From positions 1 to 64,000 of the forward strand of contig JBHORA010000007.1 in assembly GCA_042408535.1 (NCBI GenBank): a DNA stretch of 64,000 nt, in the 5' to 3' direction. Below are positions 27,529 to 36,551 of the stretch, piece by piece. How positions within the stretch are numbered: the stretch's first letter is position 1; each line of letters starts with the position of its first letter. Made by a program: the position numbers and the translations under genes. Source of the stretch: BPIH01 sp042408535. GTDB lineage: Bacteria > Chloroflexota > Limnocylindria > Limnocylindrales > CSP1-4. The notes under the pieces were generated by a model. It saw only the letters and a program-made list of their open reading frames with translations. It was not told the origin of the DNA and searched no databases.

Positions 27529-28659
27529 TCACCCGGCCGCTGCCTCGTCGGTGTCCCGGTCGTCCTCGACCGGCACGACGAAGGTGTGGTCCGGCGACCA
27601 GCTCAGGCGGACCTCCTCGCCGGGTCGCCAGAGTTCCGAGCGGGTGGCCCGCTCGACGTTCTGCTCGTAGACGGTGAGTCGGGCGCCGCCCCGGATCTCG
27701 ACGATGTAGCTCGTCGAGACCCCCAGGTACGAGGCGTCCCGGACGACGCCGACAAGGGCGTTGTGGCCATCGGGGATCGGCTCTTCGGGCTCTCGGAGGC
27801 GAATCTTCTCGGGCCGGACGCCGACCTCGATCCGGCTCAGGCCGGTCGTCTGGGCCCGAGGGATTCGAACGGGCGTCTCGTCCCGGAGGCGGGCGACGGC
27901 GTAGTCGCCGACCGTCCCGTCCAGGGTCGCCGGGAGGAGGTTGCTGACGCCGAGGAAGCCGGCGACGAAGCGGCTCGCCGGGCGCTCGTAGAGACTCTCC
28001 GGGTCGCCGAGCTGCTCGTACCGGCCGCGGTTCATGACCGCGATCCGGTCTGACATCGTCATCGCCTCCTCCTGGTCATGGGTCACGTAGATGAACGTGA
28101 TCCCCACCTCCTGCTGGATCCGCTTCAGCTCGACCTGCATCTGCTTGCGGAGCTTCAGGTCGAGGGCGCCGAGGGGCTCGTCGAGGAGGAGGACGGCCGG
28201 TCGGTTGACGAGGGCTCGGGCGAGGGCGACCCGCTGGGCCTGGCCGCCGCTGATCTGGCTCGGTCGTCGCTTTTCGAAGCCCGTCATCTCGACGAGCCGG
28301 AGCATCTCGGCGACCCGCTCCCGGACCTCCCGCTCGGGCACCCGCCGCCGGCGGAGGCCGAAGGCGATGTTGTCGTAGACGTTCAGATGGGGAAAGAGGG
28401 CGTAGTTCTGGAAGACGGTGTTGACGTTCCGCCGGTACGGGGGCAGCCAGGTGACGTCCTCGCCCTGGAGCTCGATCCGGCCCTCCGTCGGCTGCTCGAA
28501 GCCGCCGATGATCCGGAGGGTCGTCGTCTTGCCGCAGCCCGACGGGCCGAGGAGGGAGAAGAACTCGCCCGACTCGACCTCGAGGTCGATGTGGTCGACG
28601 GCGACGGTGTCGCCGAAGCGCTTCGTCACACCGACGAGCCGGACGTCGATCGGGGCCAT
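27529..28659 (-). CDS. potA: Polyamine ABC transporter ATPase PotA-like
   Basis: 376-residue ATPase. Walker A GPSGCGKTT, signature ISGGQAQRVALARAL, Walker B VLLLDEPLGALD, H-loop YVTHDQEEA; the C-terminal TOBE domain (about residues 280-365) has the usual VGVRPEKIRL. It is the first gene of the operon potA-potD-potB-potC, then regulator and aminotransferase, all on the minus strand with gaps of 4-66 bases. GAGGAG lies about 12 bases before ATG 28659. Confidence 0.92.
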   Translation of the reverse strand: MAPIDVRLVGVTKRFGDTVAVDHIDLEVESGEFFSLLGPSGCGKTTTLRIIGGFEQPTEGRIELQGEDVTWLPPYRRNVNTVFQNYALFPHLNVYDNIAFGLRRRRVPEREVRERVAEMLRLVEMTGFEKRRPSQISGGQAQRVALARALVNRPAVLLLDEPLGALDLKLRKQMQVELKRIQQEVGITFIYVTHDQEEAMTMSDRIAVMNRGRYEQLGDPESLYERPASRFVAGFLGVSNLLPATLDGTVGDYAVARLRDETPVRIPRAQTTGLSRIEVGVRPEKIRLREPEEPIPDGHNALVGVVRDASYLGVSTSYIVEIRGGARLTVYEQNVERATRSELWRPGEEVRLSWSPDHTFVVPVEDDRDTDEAAAG

Positions 28660-28963
28660 CTGTGGGTCGCGCTCCTCGTGTGGTTCCTGGGCCAGCGCGC
28701 TCCTGTTCGCCAGGGCTGGAGGGTTCCTGTAGATGAGACCCAAGGGTAGGCGTCGCCGGCGCGGCCTGTCAAGGACGCCGCGGGCGCACGTGGGAAGGGT
28801 CCCGGAGAGCGGAACGGCCCGTCGGAGGACCCGGCGGCGCGAACCGGGGAGCGCGGACGAGACCGCGCTCGTCGGCTCGACGGCTCTTTGCGGCCGTCGA
28901 AGGTAGAATTCGACGCGGCCCTCGTCGAAACCACCCACGCACCCAGGGAAGGATCCACCGCCG
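28660..28963. other. Divergent intergenic region, potA / mrp
   Basis: 304 bases between divergent start codons must hold both promoters. A -10-like TAGAAT (28904-28909) faces mrp, but no good -35 is at the right distance. No convincing promoter for potA or binding palindrome for the fused regulator was found by eye. Confidence 0.4.
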
Positions 28964-30040
28964 ATGACGACACTCAGCGAGGGGGCGATTCGCGACGCCC
29001 TCCGGCGCGTCCACGATCCCGAGCTCGGCCGCGACATCGTCAGCCTGAACATGGTCAAGGAGATCGTCGTCGACGGCTCCCGGGTCGACCTCACCCTCGA
29101 GCTCACCACCCCTGCCTGCCCCTTGAAAGACGAGATCGAGGTCGCCGTCCGGCGCGTCCTCGAGCCCCTCGGGGTGGCGCAGGTCCGGGTCACCTGGGGA
29201 GCGATGGTCCGGCGGACGGCCTCGCCGCAACAGGCGCAGCTCGTCCCCGGGGTGAAGAACATCATCGCCGTCGCCTCCGGCAAGGGCGGGGTCGGCAAGA
29301 GCACCGTGAGCGTCAACCTCGCCGTCGCCCTCGCCCAGGCAGGGGCCTCGGTGGGCCTCCTCGACGCCGACATCACCGGTCCGAACATCCCCCTCATGCT
29401 CGGCGTCGACGGGCAGCCGACGGCGAGCCCGAACAACAAGATCGTCCCCCTCGAGCGGTACGGCGTGAAGGTCATTTCGATCCAGTTCTTCATTCCCGAG
29501 GGCCAGCCCGTCGTCTGGCGGGGCCCCCTCGTTGGTGGCGCCATCCAGCAGTTCCTCCGCGACGTCGAGTGGGGCGAGCTCGATTACCTCGTCGTCGACC
29601 TCCCGCCCGGAACCTCGGATGCCCAGCTCACCCTCGCCCAGTCGGTCCCCGTCGGAGGGGTCGTCCTCGTGACGACGCCCCAGGAGGTCTCCCTCGCCGA
29701 CGTCCGGAAGGCGGCAGCGATGCTCCGACGGATGAACGTCCCCATCATCGGCGTCGTCGAGAACATGAGCGCCTTCGTCTGCCCCCACTGTGGCGAAGCG
29801 ACGGAAATCTTCGGGCGGGGCGGCGGTGAGCGGTTCGCCGCCGAGCAGGGGATCGAATACCTCGGCGGCATCCCCCTCGACGTGACCGTCCGTCAGGGCG
29901 GCGACGTTGGGGTGCCATCGGTCGCCCAGCGCGAGCCCGGGCCTGCGGCCGAGGCCCTCCGCCAGCTCGCCTCGATCGTCGCGGCTCGAATGAGCGTCCG
30001 GGCCGAGGCGGCGGCCCAGCCGGTGTTGACCATCTCGTAG
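28964..30040 (+). CDS. mrp: Iron-sulfur cluster carrier protein, Mrp/ApbC family
   Basis: 358-residue P-loop NTPase that carries and delivers [4Fe-4S] clusters. N-terminal MIP18/DUF59 domain (residues 1-80: HDPELGRDIVSLNMV ... TTPACPL), then the deviant Walker A ASGKGGVGKSTVSVNLAVAL, DADITGPNIP, YLVVDLPPGTSD, and the C-terminal cluster motif CPHC. ATG 28964. It could serve the FeS subunit of CO dehydrogenase as well as general cluster assembly. Confidence 0.92.
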   Translation: MTTLSEGAIRDALRRVHDPELGRDIVSLNMVKEIVVDGSRVDLTLELTTPACPLKDEIEVAVRRVLEPLGVAQVRVTWGAMVRRTASPQQAQLVPGVKNIIAVASGKGGVGKSTVSVNLAVALAQAGASVGLLDADITGPNIPLMLGVDGQPTASPNNKIVPLERYGVKVISIQFFIPEGQPVVWRGPLVGGAIQQFLRDVEWGELDYLVVDLPPGTSDAQLTLAQSVPVGGVVLVTTPQEVSLADVRKAAAMLRRMNVPIIGVVENMSAFVCPHCGEATEIFGRGGGERFAAEQGIEYLGGIPLDVTVRQGGDVGVPSVAQREPGPAAEALRQLASIVAARMSVRAEAAAQPVLTIS

Positions 30041-30230
30041 GAAGGCTGCCGAGGAGGCCGTCGGAGCGGGATCACGGCGCTTGGCGCAGGCGGCCGGCGG
30101 AACCGGACTCGGTCCGGAGGACGACGGAGGGTCGAGGCCGGGTGGATCGCCGATGCGAGGCTGGGATCGACCGATCGCCCGGATCCGGATGGCGTAGGAT
30201 GGACCGGGCACGGTCGACGGAGGTGTGGAG

Positions 30231-32489
30231 GTGACCTGCCCGGTTTGCAGAACGACGACGGTCCCGGAGGCACGCTTCTGCCACGCCTGCGGGGCGGAGA
30301 TCCGGCCGCAGCTCGGCGGCGAGGCGGGCGACGGCGGGGCCGAGGCGGGGGCCTCGCGGCTGGCAGCCCGAGCCATCGGGGCGTCGGTTCCGGGCGGCGA
30401 GGCGGCCGACGGCGGGGCCGAGGCCGAGCTCGACCGACGGGTCGTCACGGTCCTCGTCGCCGACCTCGTCGGCTATTCGGGCCTCGTGGCGGCCCACGAT
30501 CCCGAGGATGTCCGGCGGCGGATGGACGCCCTCTTCAGCCGCTTGGCTGCCTGTGTCGATCGCTTCGGGGGTTCCGTGGAGAAGTTCGTCGGCGATGCCA
30601 TCTTCGCCGTCTTCGGCATTCCCGGCAGCCACGACGATGATGCCCTCCGGGCCGTCGTCTGTGCCCGGGCGATGCGGGATGTCGCCCGGGGGACGCGGCT
30701 CCTCGAAGCGTCCGATGGCCGTTCCGAAGATCGCGAGGCGGGGGCCCGGGATCCCGTCGACGACCGGGACTGGCTCGAGCTCCGCATCGGGCTCTCCACG
30801 GGTGAGGTCGTCGCCGGGCCTCGGCGGCTCGCCGGCCGGGCCGACTGGACGATCACCGGGCTGCCGGCTGCCCTGGCAGCCCGGATCGCCGAGCGGGCGC
30901 GACCGGGTGAGGTCCTCGTCGACCCCGAAACGGCCCTGGCGGCACGCCACCGGATCGATGTCGAGGTGACCGATCGGGCCGTCGTCGTCCCTGGCCGATC
31001 ACCGCTCCGACTGCTCCGGGTCGTCGGTCTCCGCTCCCCTTTTGGGATGGCGACGATCGGTCCCGCCCTCATCGGGCGCTGGCGGGAGCGGGAGCGACTT
31101 CGGGCTGCCCTTGACGCCGTGGCCAGAACGGGTCGAGGCCGGGTCGTCCTCGTCGTCGGCGAGGCCGGGATCGGGAAGTCACGACTTCTCGCTGACCTCG
31201 AGGCCGACGCGCGCGCCGCCGGCTTTCGCTGGACCTGGACCGAGAACGTCTCGTACCGCGCAGCGGAGCCATACGCCTCGGCCCGGAACTTCGTCGAGGC
31301 CGTCGCCGCGGAGCTCGGTCTCGACGCCGGGACCGCCGCCCGGCAGCTCGTCCTCGGCGGTGACCTCGAGACACCGCTCGGCCGCCGCTATGCCGGTGCC
31401 ATCGCCGTCCTCGCCCGGGAGGCAGGGATCGACGGCTGGGAGGCGGAGCTCGCCCTCGCGCCGGTCGATCCGGTGGCGGTGGCGACGTCCCTCCTCGAGG
31501 TCGGGACGCGCTTCGTCCGTCGCCTCGCCGAGACCACCGGTCGGCGGGTCGTCGTCCTCGACGACCTCCACTGGGCCGATCCCTCGAGTCGCCCGATCAC
31601 CGACCATCTCATCGCGACCTGCCCGGATCTGCCGTTTCTCGTTCTGGCTACGATCCGCCCCGGCCGGCTTCCAGCGTGGGCGGACCTGTCCCACGTCGAG
31701 GTCGTCGACCTCGGGGGGCTCGACGTGTCGGAGACCGAGCGCCTCGTCGAGGCCCTCGTCGGGGTCGATCTGAGCTCAGCCGACGCGGCGCGGCTCTGGG
31801 AACGGACCGGGGGGAACCCGCTCTTCATCGTCGAAACGATCCGCTCGCTCCTCGACGAGGGGGCGGCCCGCGTCGAGGACGGTCGGCTCGTCGTCGACCC
31901 CGTCCGGCTGACGGGCGGTGTTCCCCTCACCCTGCGGGCCATGGTCGGGGCTCGACTCGACGCCCTCGACCCTGAGGACCGGGCCGTCCTCGAGGTCGCC
32001 TCGGTGGTCGGGATGAGCTTCGACGTCGAAACGGTCGGGGCTCTTCTCGGCCGCCCCGTCGGCGAGGGCGAGCTCCTCCGTCTCGGGCGGGCTGGCTTTT
32101 TGACTCCGGTCTTGTCGGCCGGCCGGTGGCGCTTCACCCACCCCCTCGTCCACGAGGCGACCCACCGGCGGATGGTGGCGAGTCGTCGGGTCGCCCTCCA
32201 CACCCGGCTCGCCGATCACCTCGAGGCGAGCGAACCGCCGCCGCCGGCTAGCCAGCTCGCTTTCCATCGCGCCATCGCCCGCGATCCGCGGGCAGTGCCG
32301 CTCCTCGCCCGGGCCGCGGACGAAGCCATCGCTGCCGGCGCGATGGTCGAGGCGGCAGGCTTCTTCCGGACGGCGGCCGAACTCGCTGCCGACCCCGTTT
32401 CGGCCGAGCGCTTCCGGCACCTCGCCAGCCTCGCCCTGGGTCGGGGCGGCCTCACCGGTCGGGAGCCAGTCAGCGGTGCCACCTCGTAG
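30231..32489 (+). CDS. Class III nucleotidyl cyclase-like protein with AAA/NB-ARC-type ATPase
   Basis: 752-residue protein: N-terminal zinc ribbon (CPVC...CHAC, residues 3-20), class III cyclase domain (about 68-260) and a large ATPase domain (Walker A VVGEAGIGKSRLL, then VVLDDLHWADPS and GGNPLFIVETIRSLL) followed by helical repeats. Both metal-binding Asp residues (VADLVGYS, EKFVGDAIF) and the purine-specifying Lys are present, but the transition-state Asn of the usual VNxAAR motif is Ala (LPAALAARI). GTG 30231 is taken as start because GGAGGT (30219-30224) is at proper distance; GTG 30225 touches it. The CRP-like gene overlaps its end. Confidence 0.8.
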   Translation: MTCPVCRTTTVPEARFCHACGAEIRPQLGGEAGDGGAEAGASRLAARAIGASVPGGEAADGGAEAELDRRVVTVLVADLVGYSGLVAAHDPEDVRRRMDALFSRLAACVDRFGGSVEKFVGDAIFAVFGIPGSHDDDALRAVVCARAMRDVARGTRLLEASDGRSEDREAGARDPVDDRDWLELRIGLSTGEVVAGPRRLAGRADWTITGLPAALAARIAERARPGEVLVDPETALAARHRIDVEVTDRAVVVPGRSPLRLLRVVGLRSPFGMATIGPALIGRWRERERLRAALDAVARTGRGRVVLVVGEAGIGKSRLLADLEADARAAGFRWTWTENVSYRAAEPYASARNFVEAVAAELGLDAGTAARQLVLGGDLETPLGRRYAGAIAVLAREAGIDGWEAELALAPVDPVAVATSLLEVGTRFVRRLAETTGRRVVVLDDLHWADPSSRPITDHLIATCPDLPFLVLATIRPGRLPAWADLSHVEVVDLGGLDVSETERLVEALVGVDLSSADAARLWERTGGNPLFIVETIRSLLDEGAARVEDGRLVVDPVRLTGGVPLTLRAMVGARLDALDPEDRAVLEVASVVGMSFDVETVGALLGRPVGEGELLRLGRAGFLTPVLSAGRWRFTHPLVHEATHRRMVASRRVALHTRLADHLEASEPPPPASQLAFHRAIARDPRAVPLLARAADEAIAAGAMVEAAGFFRTAAELAADPVSAERFRHLASLALGRGGLTGREPVSGATS

Positions 32490-33228
32490 GAGCGCCGACG
32501 GGAGCCTCGGGCGGCGGGTCGTCCGCGGCAACCCGACCCGCGCCGAGATCGCGACGGCGCTTGCCCGGACCCGCATCTTCGCCCGGCTCGACGAGCCGGC
32601 CCTCGACCGCCTCGCCGGAGAGCTCCGGCGGCGCCGCTTCGGGCGGGGCGAGGTCATCTTCCACCTCGGTGACCCCGGTGATGCGCTCTTCCTCATCGTC
32701 GCCGGGGCGGTCAAGATCAGCCTCCCGACCGAAGAGGGCGGCGAGGCCATCCTGGCGACCCTCCGTCCGGGCGAGGTCTTCGGCGAGCTCGCCCTCCTCG
32801 ACGGCGCCCCGCGCTCGGCGAGCGCGGTCGCGATGGCACCGACCGAGGTCCTCGTCCTCTCGCGGCCCCGCTTCGAGGAGCTCGTCGAGGCGGAACCCGC
32901 CATCCGGCAGGCGCTCTTCCGGACCCTGGCCGCCGAGATCCGTCGGCTGACCGAACAGGTCGCCGAGCTCCACTTCCTCGACATCCCGGGCCGCCTGGCC
33001 GCCCGGCTCCTCCGGCTGGCCGAGGAAGCCGGCGTCCGGCAGCTCGACGGGACGATTCGGCTCGATGGCCCGATCACCCAGGGCGAGCTGGCGGCGATGA
33101 TCGGCTCGACCCGGCAGACGGTGAACCGCTTCCTCGGTGCCTTCGCTGCGGCTGGCCTCGTTCGCTTCGAGCGGGAGGCGATCGTCATCGTCGACGCGGC
33201 GGGCCTCAGCCGGGCGGCGGGTCGCTAG
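32476..33228 (+). CDS. CRP/FNR-family transcriptional regulator
   Basis: 250-residue regulator. Residues 25-145: cyclic-nucleotide-binding fold with an intact phosphate-binding cassette FGELALLDGAPRSAS (Glu, Arg and Ser that contact cAMP in CRP). Residues 150-245: dimer helix and winged HTH with recognition segment ITQGELAAMIGSTRQTVNRFLGAF. GTG start lies 14 bases inside the cyclase gene, so the two are co-translated. Most likely it is the receptor for the nucleotide made by the upstream cyclase. No FNR-type Cys cluster is present. Confidence 0.9.
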   Translation: MPPRRSADGSLGRRVVRGNPTRAEIATALARTRIFARLDEPALDRLAGELRRRRFGRGEVIFHLGDPGDALFLIVAGAVKISLPTEEGGEAILATLRPGEVFGELALLDGAPRSASAVAMAPTEVLVLSRPRFEELVEAEPAIRQALFRTLAAEIRRLTEQVAELHFLDIPGRLAARLLRLAEEAGVRQLDGTIRLDGPITQGELAAMIGSTRQTVNRFLGAFAAAGLVRFEREAIVIVDAAGLSRAAGR

Positions 33229-33279
33229 CCGGGCAGGAGCCGGTCGGGCGCGAGTCGGTCCGCGCGAACCGGTCGAGGG

Positions 33280-33867
33280 TCAGCCGCCCGAAATGAGGCC
33301 CTCGCCGCGCGAGCTGAGGAGGAGCTGGGCCTGGGTCTCCTCGAGGTGGTCGGCCGCCACAGCCGCCAGCCGCTGGATGAGGGTCCGGGTCCGCTGGGAG
33401 CCGCTGGCCAAGAAGTCGAGGAGCGCCTCGACTGGGAGTTCGATGACCTGGGCGCCGTCGACGGCGCGGGCGGTCGTCAACCAGCGGGCGTGGGGCCGCA
33501 GGGCGCTCCAGCCGAGGATGTCGCCGGGCCCAGCACTCATGACGATCGTCGTGCGACCGGCGCCGGTCGCTCTGAGGACGACCCGGCCCCGCTCGACGAC
33601 GAAGCACGACTCGGCTGGCGCACCATGCTCGAAGAGGATCCCGCCCGGCGCGAGCCGACGGCGGCGAGCGACACGAAGGAGCGGCTCGAGTTCTTCGGCG
33701 GCCATGCCGGAGAAGAGCGCGCAGGCGCTCAGATCGCCAGCGGTCACCGGGCGCTCGGTCGGCGGCTCCTCGGTCGGCTCCTCGGTCGGCTCCTCGGTCG
33801 GCGGCTCGGTCGGCTCCTCGGTCGGCGGCTCGGTCGGCTCCTCGGTCGGCGGCTCATTCGGCTCCAT
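33280..33867 (-). CDS. HTH-less cyclic-nucleotide-binding-fold protein with PTEE repeats
   Basis: 195-residue protein. Residues 1-40 are a tandem Pro/Thr/Glu repeat (EEPTEPPTEEPTE), acidic and surely disordered; residues 45-165 form a cNMP-binding beta-roll (LFSGMAAEELEPLLRVARRRRLAPGGILFEHGAP). There is no DNA-binding domain. The phosphate cassette is degenerate: the usual Glu of GExxL is missing (DILGWSALRPHARW), so cyclic nucleotide binding is doubtful. Convergent with the CRP gene. It may sense something else or act as a partner of the CRP system (inference). Confidence 0.7.
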   Translation of the reverse strand: MEPNEPPTEEPTEPPTEEPTEPPTEEPTEEPTEEPPTERPVTAGDLSACALFSGMAAEELEPLLRVARRRRLAPGGILFEHGAPAESCFVVERGRVVLRATGAGRTTIVMSAGPGDILGWSALRPHARWLTTARAVDGAQVIELPVEALLDFLASGSQRTRTLIQRLAAVAADHLEETQAQLLLSSRGEGLISGG

Positions 33868-33883
33868 CGGCGTGCCGCCAAGT

Positions 33884-35191
33884 CTACGCCCGGGGCGGCG
33901 CCTCCGGCTCGAGCCTCGGCCCGGCAACGAGATGTCGACGGAGGACGTCGGCGGCGGCGACGGCGGCCCGGAGGCGGGCCTGGCCCCCGGTGCCGAAGAC
34001 GGTCCGGAGCTCGGCGCGCTCGTCGAGGGGATCGGCGACCCCGATGGCGACGACGCTGTCGGACCCGGCGGGCACGAGGCTGACGGCGAGGCCCACCTCG
34101 GCCCCGGCCCTTGCCCGAATGGCGCCGGCCCGCTCGACGAGGGCCGCGGTCCCGACGGCGCCGGGTGACGGCTCGACCTCGACCTGGACGAGGCGGCCGT
34201 CGAGGGCGAGGGATTCGAGGAGGCCGAGGACACTCCCCGCCGTCCCGAGCTCGACGAGGGCGAGGCGCCAGGCCCGCCCGTCGAGGAGTCGCCCGAGCAC
34301 GCTCGCCCAGGTGTCGCCGTCGGTTCCCCAGACGGCATCCCCGAGGCGGGCACGGACGGCGGCATCGGCCTCGGCCAGGAGAGTCGCCGCTCGCTGCCGT
34401 CGTCGGCGGGAGGTCCCGGGCTCGTCGCGGGCGACGATGACGATGTCAACGGCGTCCTGGCGGGCGTAGGTGGCCAGGCGAGGGTTCGGCTTCCGGAGGA
34501 GCTCCTCGCCGAGGATCTCGACGAGCTGGGACTCGCCGACACCGACGGTCCGGAGCGTCCGCACGAGCTGGCGTCGACCGAGGCCGCGCCGTCGGAGGCG
34601 CCCGAGGACCCAGTCGGTCCACATCGGTCGGAGCTCCCGAGGCGGCCCCGGAAGGGCGACGATGAGGCGTCCGTCGGGCCGCTCGACCCACCAGCCGGGA
34701 GCGGTCCCGTTCGGGTTCGGGATCGGGCGCGCCGACGGGATGCGCCAAGCCTGCTTGAGGTTCGAGGCGGGGTAGGGGAGGCCGCGCCGCCGCCAGCGTC
34801 GCCGGAGGGCGGCCTCGAGGCGGCGGTCGACGACCGGCTCCTCGCCGCAGACGAAAGCGATCGCCTCCCGGGTCAGATCGTCCGGCGTCGGTCCCAGACC
34901 GCCGGTCGTCAGGACGAGGTCGACGCGCGCTAGGACCGTCCCGAGGGCGGCGACGACGGTCTCCAGATCGTCGGGGAGGAGGGCGATCCCGACGACGTCG
35001 ACGCCGTCGGCGCTGAGGGCGCCGGCGAGCTCGGCCGCGTTCGTGTCGCGGGTCGTGCCCGTCGTCAGCTCCGAGCCGACGGCGAGGATGGCGGCCGTCC
35101 GGACGGGGCGGGTGGGGCGAACCGGGCCGTCGGCGGTGGCGTCGACGTCCTGGCGGACCGACTCGCTCGGCGAGGTCGGGCGGGCCGTCAC
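33884..35191 (-). CDS. CinA-like protein with degenerate amidase domain
   Basis: 435 residues. N-terminal CinA/MoCF_biosynth domain (residues 35-200) with ILAVGSELTTGTTRDTNAAEL and LVLTTGGLGPTPDDLT; relatives cleave ADP-ribose or FAD. The C-terminal region aligns in place with the PncC nicotinamide-mononucleotide amidase domain, but the catalytic AESCTGG motif reads VELGTAGS, so Ser and neighbours are lost. GTG 35191 overlaps the stop of the FAD oxidoreductase gene (GTGA). The N-terminal 34 residues are Pro/Thr-rich. Confidence 0.78.
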   Translation of the reverse strand: MTARPTSPSESVRQDVDATADGPVRPTRPVRTAAILAVGSELTTGTTRDTNAAELAGALSADGVDVVGIALLPDDLETVVAALGTVLARVDLVLTTGGLGPTPDDLTREAIAFVCGEEPVVDRRLEAALRRRWRRRGLPYPASNLKQAWRIPSARPIPNPNGTAPGWWVERPDGRLIVALPGPPRELRPMWTDWVLGRLRRRGLGRRQLVRTLRTVGVGESQLVEILGEELLRKPNPRLATYARQDAVDIVIVARDEPGTSRRRRQRAATLLAEADAAVRARLGDAVWGTDGDTWASVLGRLLDGRAWRLALVELGTAGSVLGLLESLALDGRLVQVEVEPSPGAVGTAALVERAGAIRARAGAEVGLAVSLVPAGSDSVVAIGVADPLDERAELRTVFGTGGQARLRAAVAAADVLRRHLVAGPRLEPEAPPRA

Positions 35192-36357
35192 CGCCAGAGC
35201 GATGGGTACGGGTGGCGACCGACGAGGAGGTCGCCGGTCCGGAAGCGGTCGAGCCGGAAGGGGGCAAGATCGCGGGCGCCGTCCTCGTCTCCACAGATCC
35301 AGGCCGCCAGGGCGGCTCCGATCGCCGGGGCCGTCTTGAAGCCCGTGCCCGAGAAGCCACAGCAGAGCCAGAAGCCGTCCGGACCGGCGGGGCCGATGAT
35401 CGCCCGCTGATCGGGGGTGATTCCGTCCTGCCCGACGAAGGTCCGTTCGAGGGTCGCCGCCTCGGCAGCGGGAAGGCGGCGGGTGAGCCGCTCGACGGCG
35501 ATGTCGACCGTCCTCGTCGGCGTCGCTTCGAGGGGCCGATCGGGATCGCCGCCGAGCCGGTTCTCGTCCTCGAGGCCGACGAGGAGCTGGCGGCTGCCCT
35601 CGGGCCGGAAGTAGACGCCGAGGGCGTGGTCGAGGACGACCGGCAGCGGCGACCGGAGCCCGGCGGGCCGGCCGAGGACGAAGGTATCGTGGCGCCACGG
35701 CTCCAGGGGGACGTCGAGGCCGACGGTGGCAGCGAGCCGGGCGGCCCAGGCGCCGGCGGCGTCGACGACGACGGGCGCCGCGAAGGACCCCCGGTTCGCC
35801 ACGACCCCGCTCACTCGCTCGCCGTCCGTCGTGACCCGCTCGACCCGACAGCCGCCGACGTATCGGGCGCCGCGGTCTCGGGCCGCCGCCAGAAACCCCG
35901 CCGCCGTCGCCGCCGGGTCGGCGTACCCCGAGAGGGGCTCGTAGGCGGCGAGGACGACGTCGTCGACGGCGAGGTCGGGGACGAGCCGGCGGACGTCGTC
36001 GCCGTCGACGAGGATCGTCGCCACCCCGAGGCGCTGCTGCATCGCCACGTTCGCTCGAAGCTGCTCCTCGAAGCCCGGCGGGACGAGCTGGAGGAAGCCG
36101 GTCCGGACGAACCCCGGGTCCCCGGTGCCGACTCGGGCGGCCCAGTCCCAGAAGGTGGCGAAGGAGGCCCAGGCGAGGCGGGCTTCGGCCTCGAGGTCGT
36201 AGTGCATCCGGACGAAGCCCGACGAGCGACCGGTCGCCCCGGCGGCGACGCTCTCCCGCTCGAGGACGAGGACCGAGGCGCCGCGTTCGGCGAGATGGAA
36301 GGCGAGGCTCGCCCCTTGGACTCCGGCTCCGACAACGATGACGTCCGCGCTCGTCAC
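35188..36357 (-). CDS. FAD-dependent oxidoreductase, DAO family
   Basis: 389-residue amine/amino-acid oxidase-like protein. FAD-binding N-terminus VIVVGAGVQGASLAFHLAERG, then ERESVAAGATGRSSGFVRMHY; C-terminus GFSGTGFKTAPAIGAALA as in sarcosine/dimethylglycine oxidases. Substrate unknown. GTG 36357 puts the dinucleotide motif right at the N-terminus as is normal. Coupled by a four-base overlap to the CinA-like gene. Confidence 0.85.
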   Translation of the reverse strand: MTSADVIVVGAGVQGASLAFHLAERGASVLVLERESVAAGATGRSSGFVRMHYDLEAEARLAWASFATFWDWAARVGTGDPGFVRTGFLQLVPPGFEEQLRANVAMQQRLGVATILVDGDDVRRLVPDLAVDDVVLAAYEPLSGYADPAATAAGFLAAARDRGARYVGGCRVERVTTDGERVSGVVANRGSFAAPVVVDAAGAWAARLAATVGLDVPLEPWRHDTFVLGRPAGLRSPLPVVLDHALGVYFRPEGSRQLLVGLEDENRLGGDPDRPLEATPTRTVDIAVERLTRRLPAAEAATLERTFVGQDGITPDQRAIIGPAGPDGFWLCCGFSGTGFKTAPAIGAALAAWICGDEDGARDLAPFRLDRFRTGDLLVGRHPYPSLWR

Positions 36358-36551
36358 CGGCCCATGATCGGGGTCGGCGGGCGAGCGCGTCAAGCCGAAC
36401 CCGGAGGGGGGCCGATGGAACTCCCGCCGGGGCGGCGGACGGCCCATGGCGGGCTCGGCACGGGCGCGCTAGTCTGGTGTCGGCGGCCCTCACCGGCGGG
36501 CCGGCAGACGCCGTCCTACCGCTCGGCGATGAGGCGCCCCGACAGCGCGCG

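Noticed and set aside
33740..33860. Regular repeats that look like a CRISPR array
   Set aside because: Units are adjacent without spacers and encode PTEE repeats in frame; a coding tandem repeat, not CRISPR.
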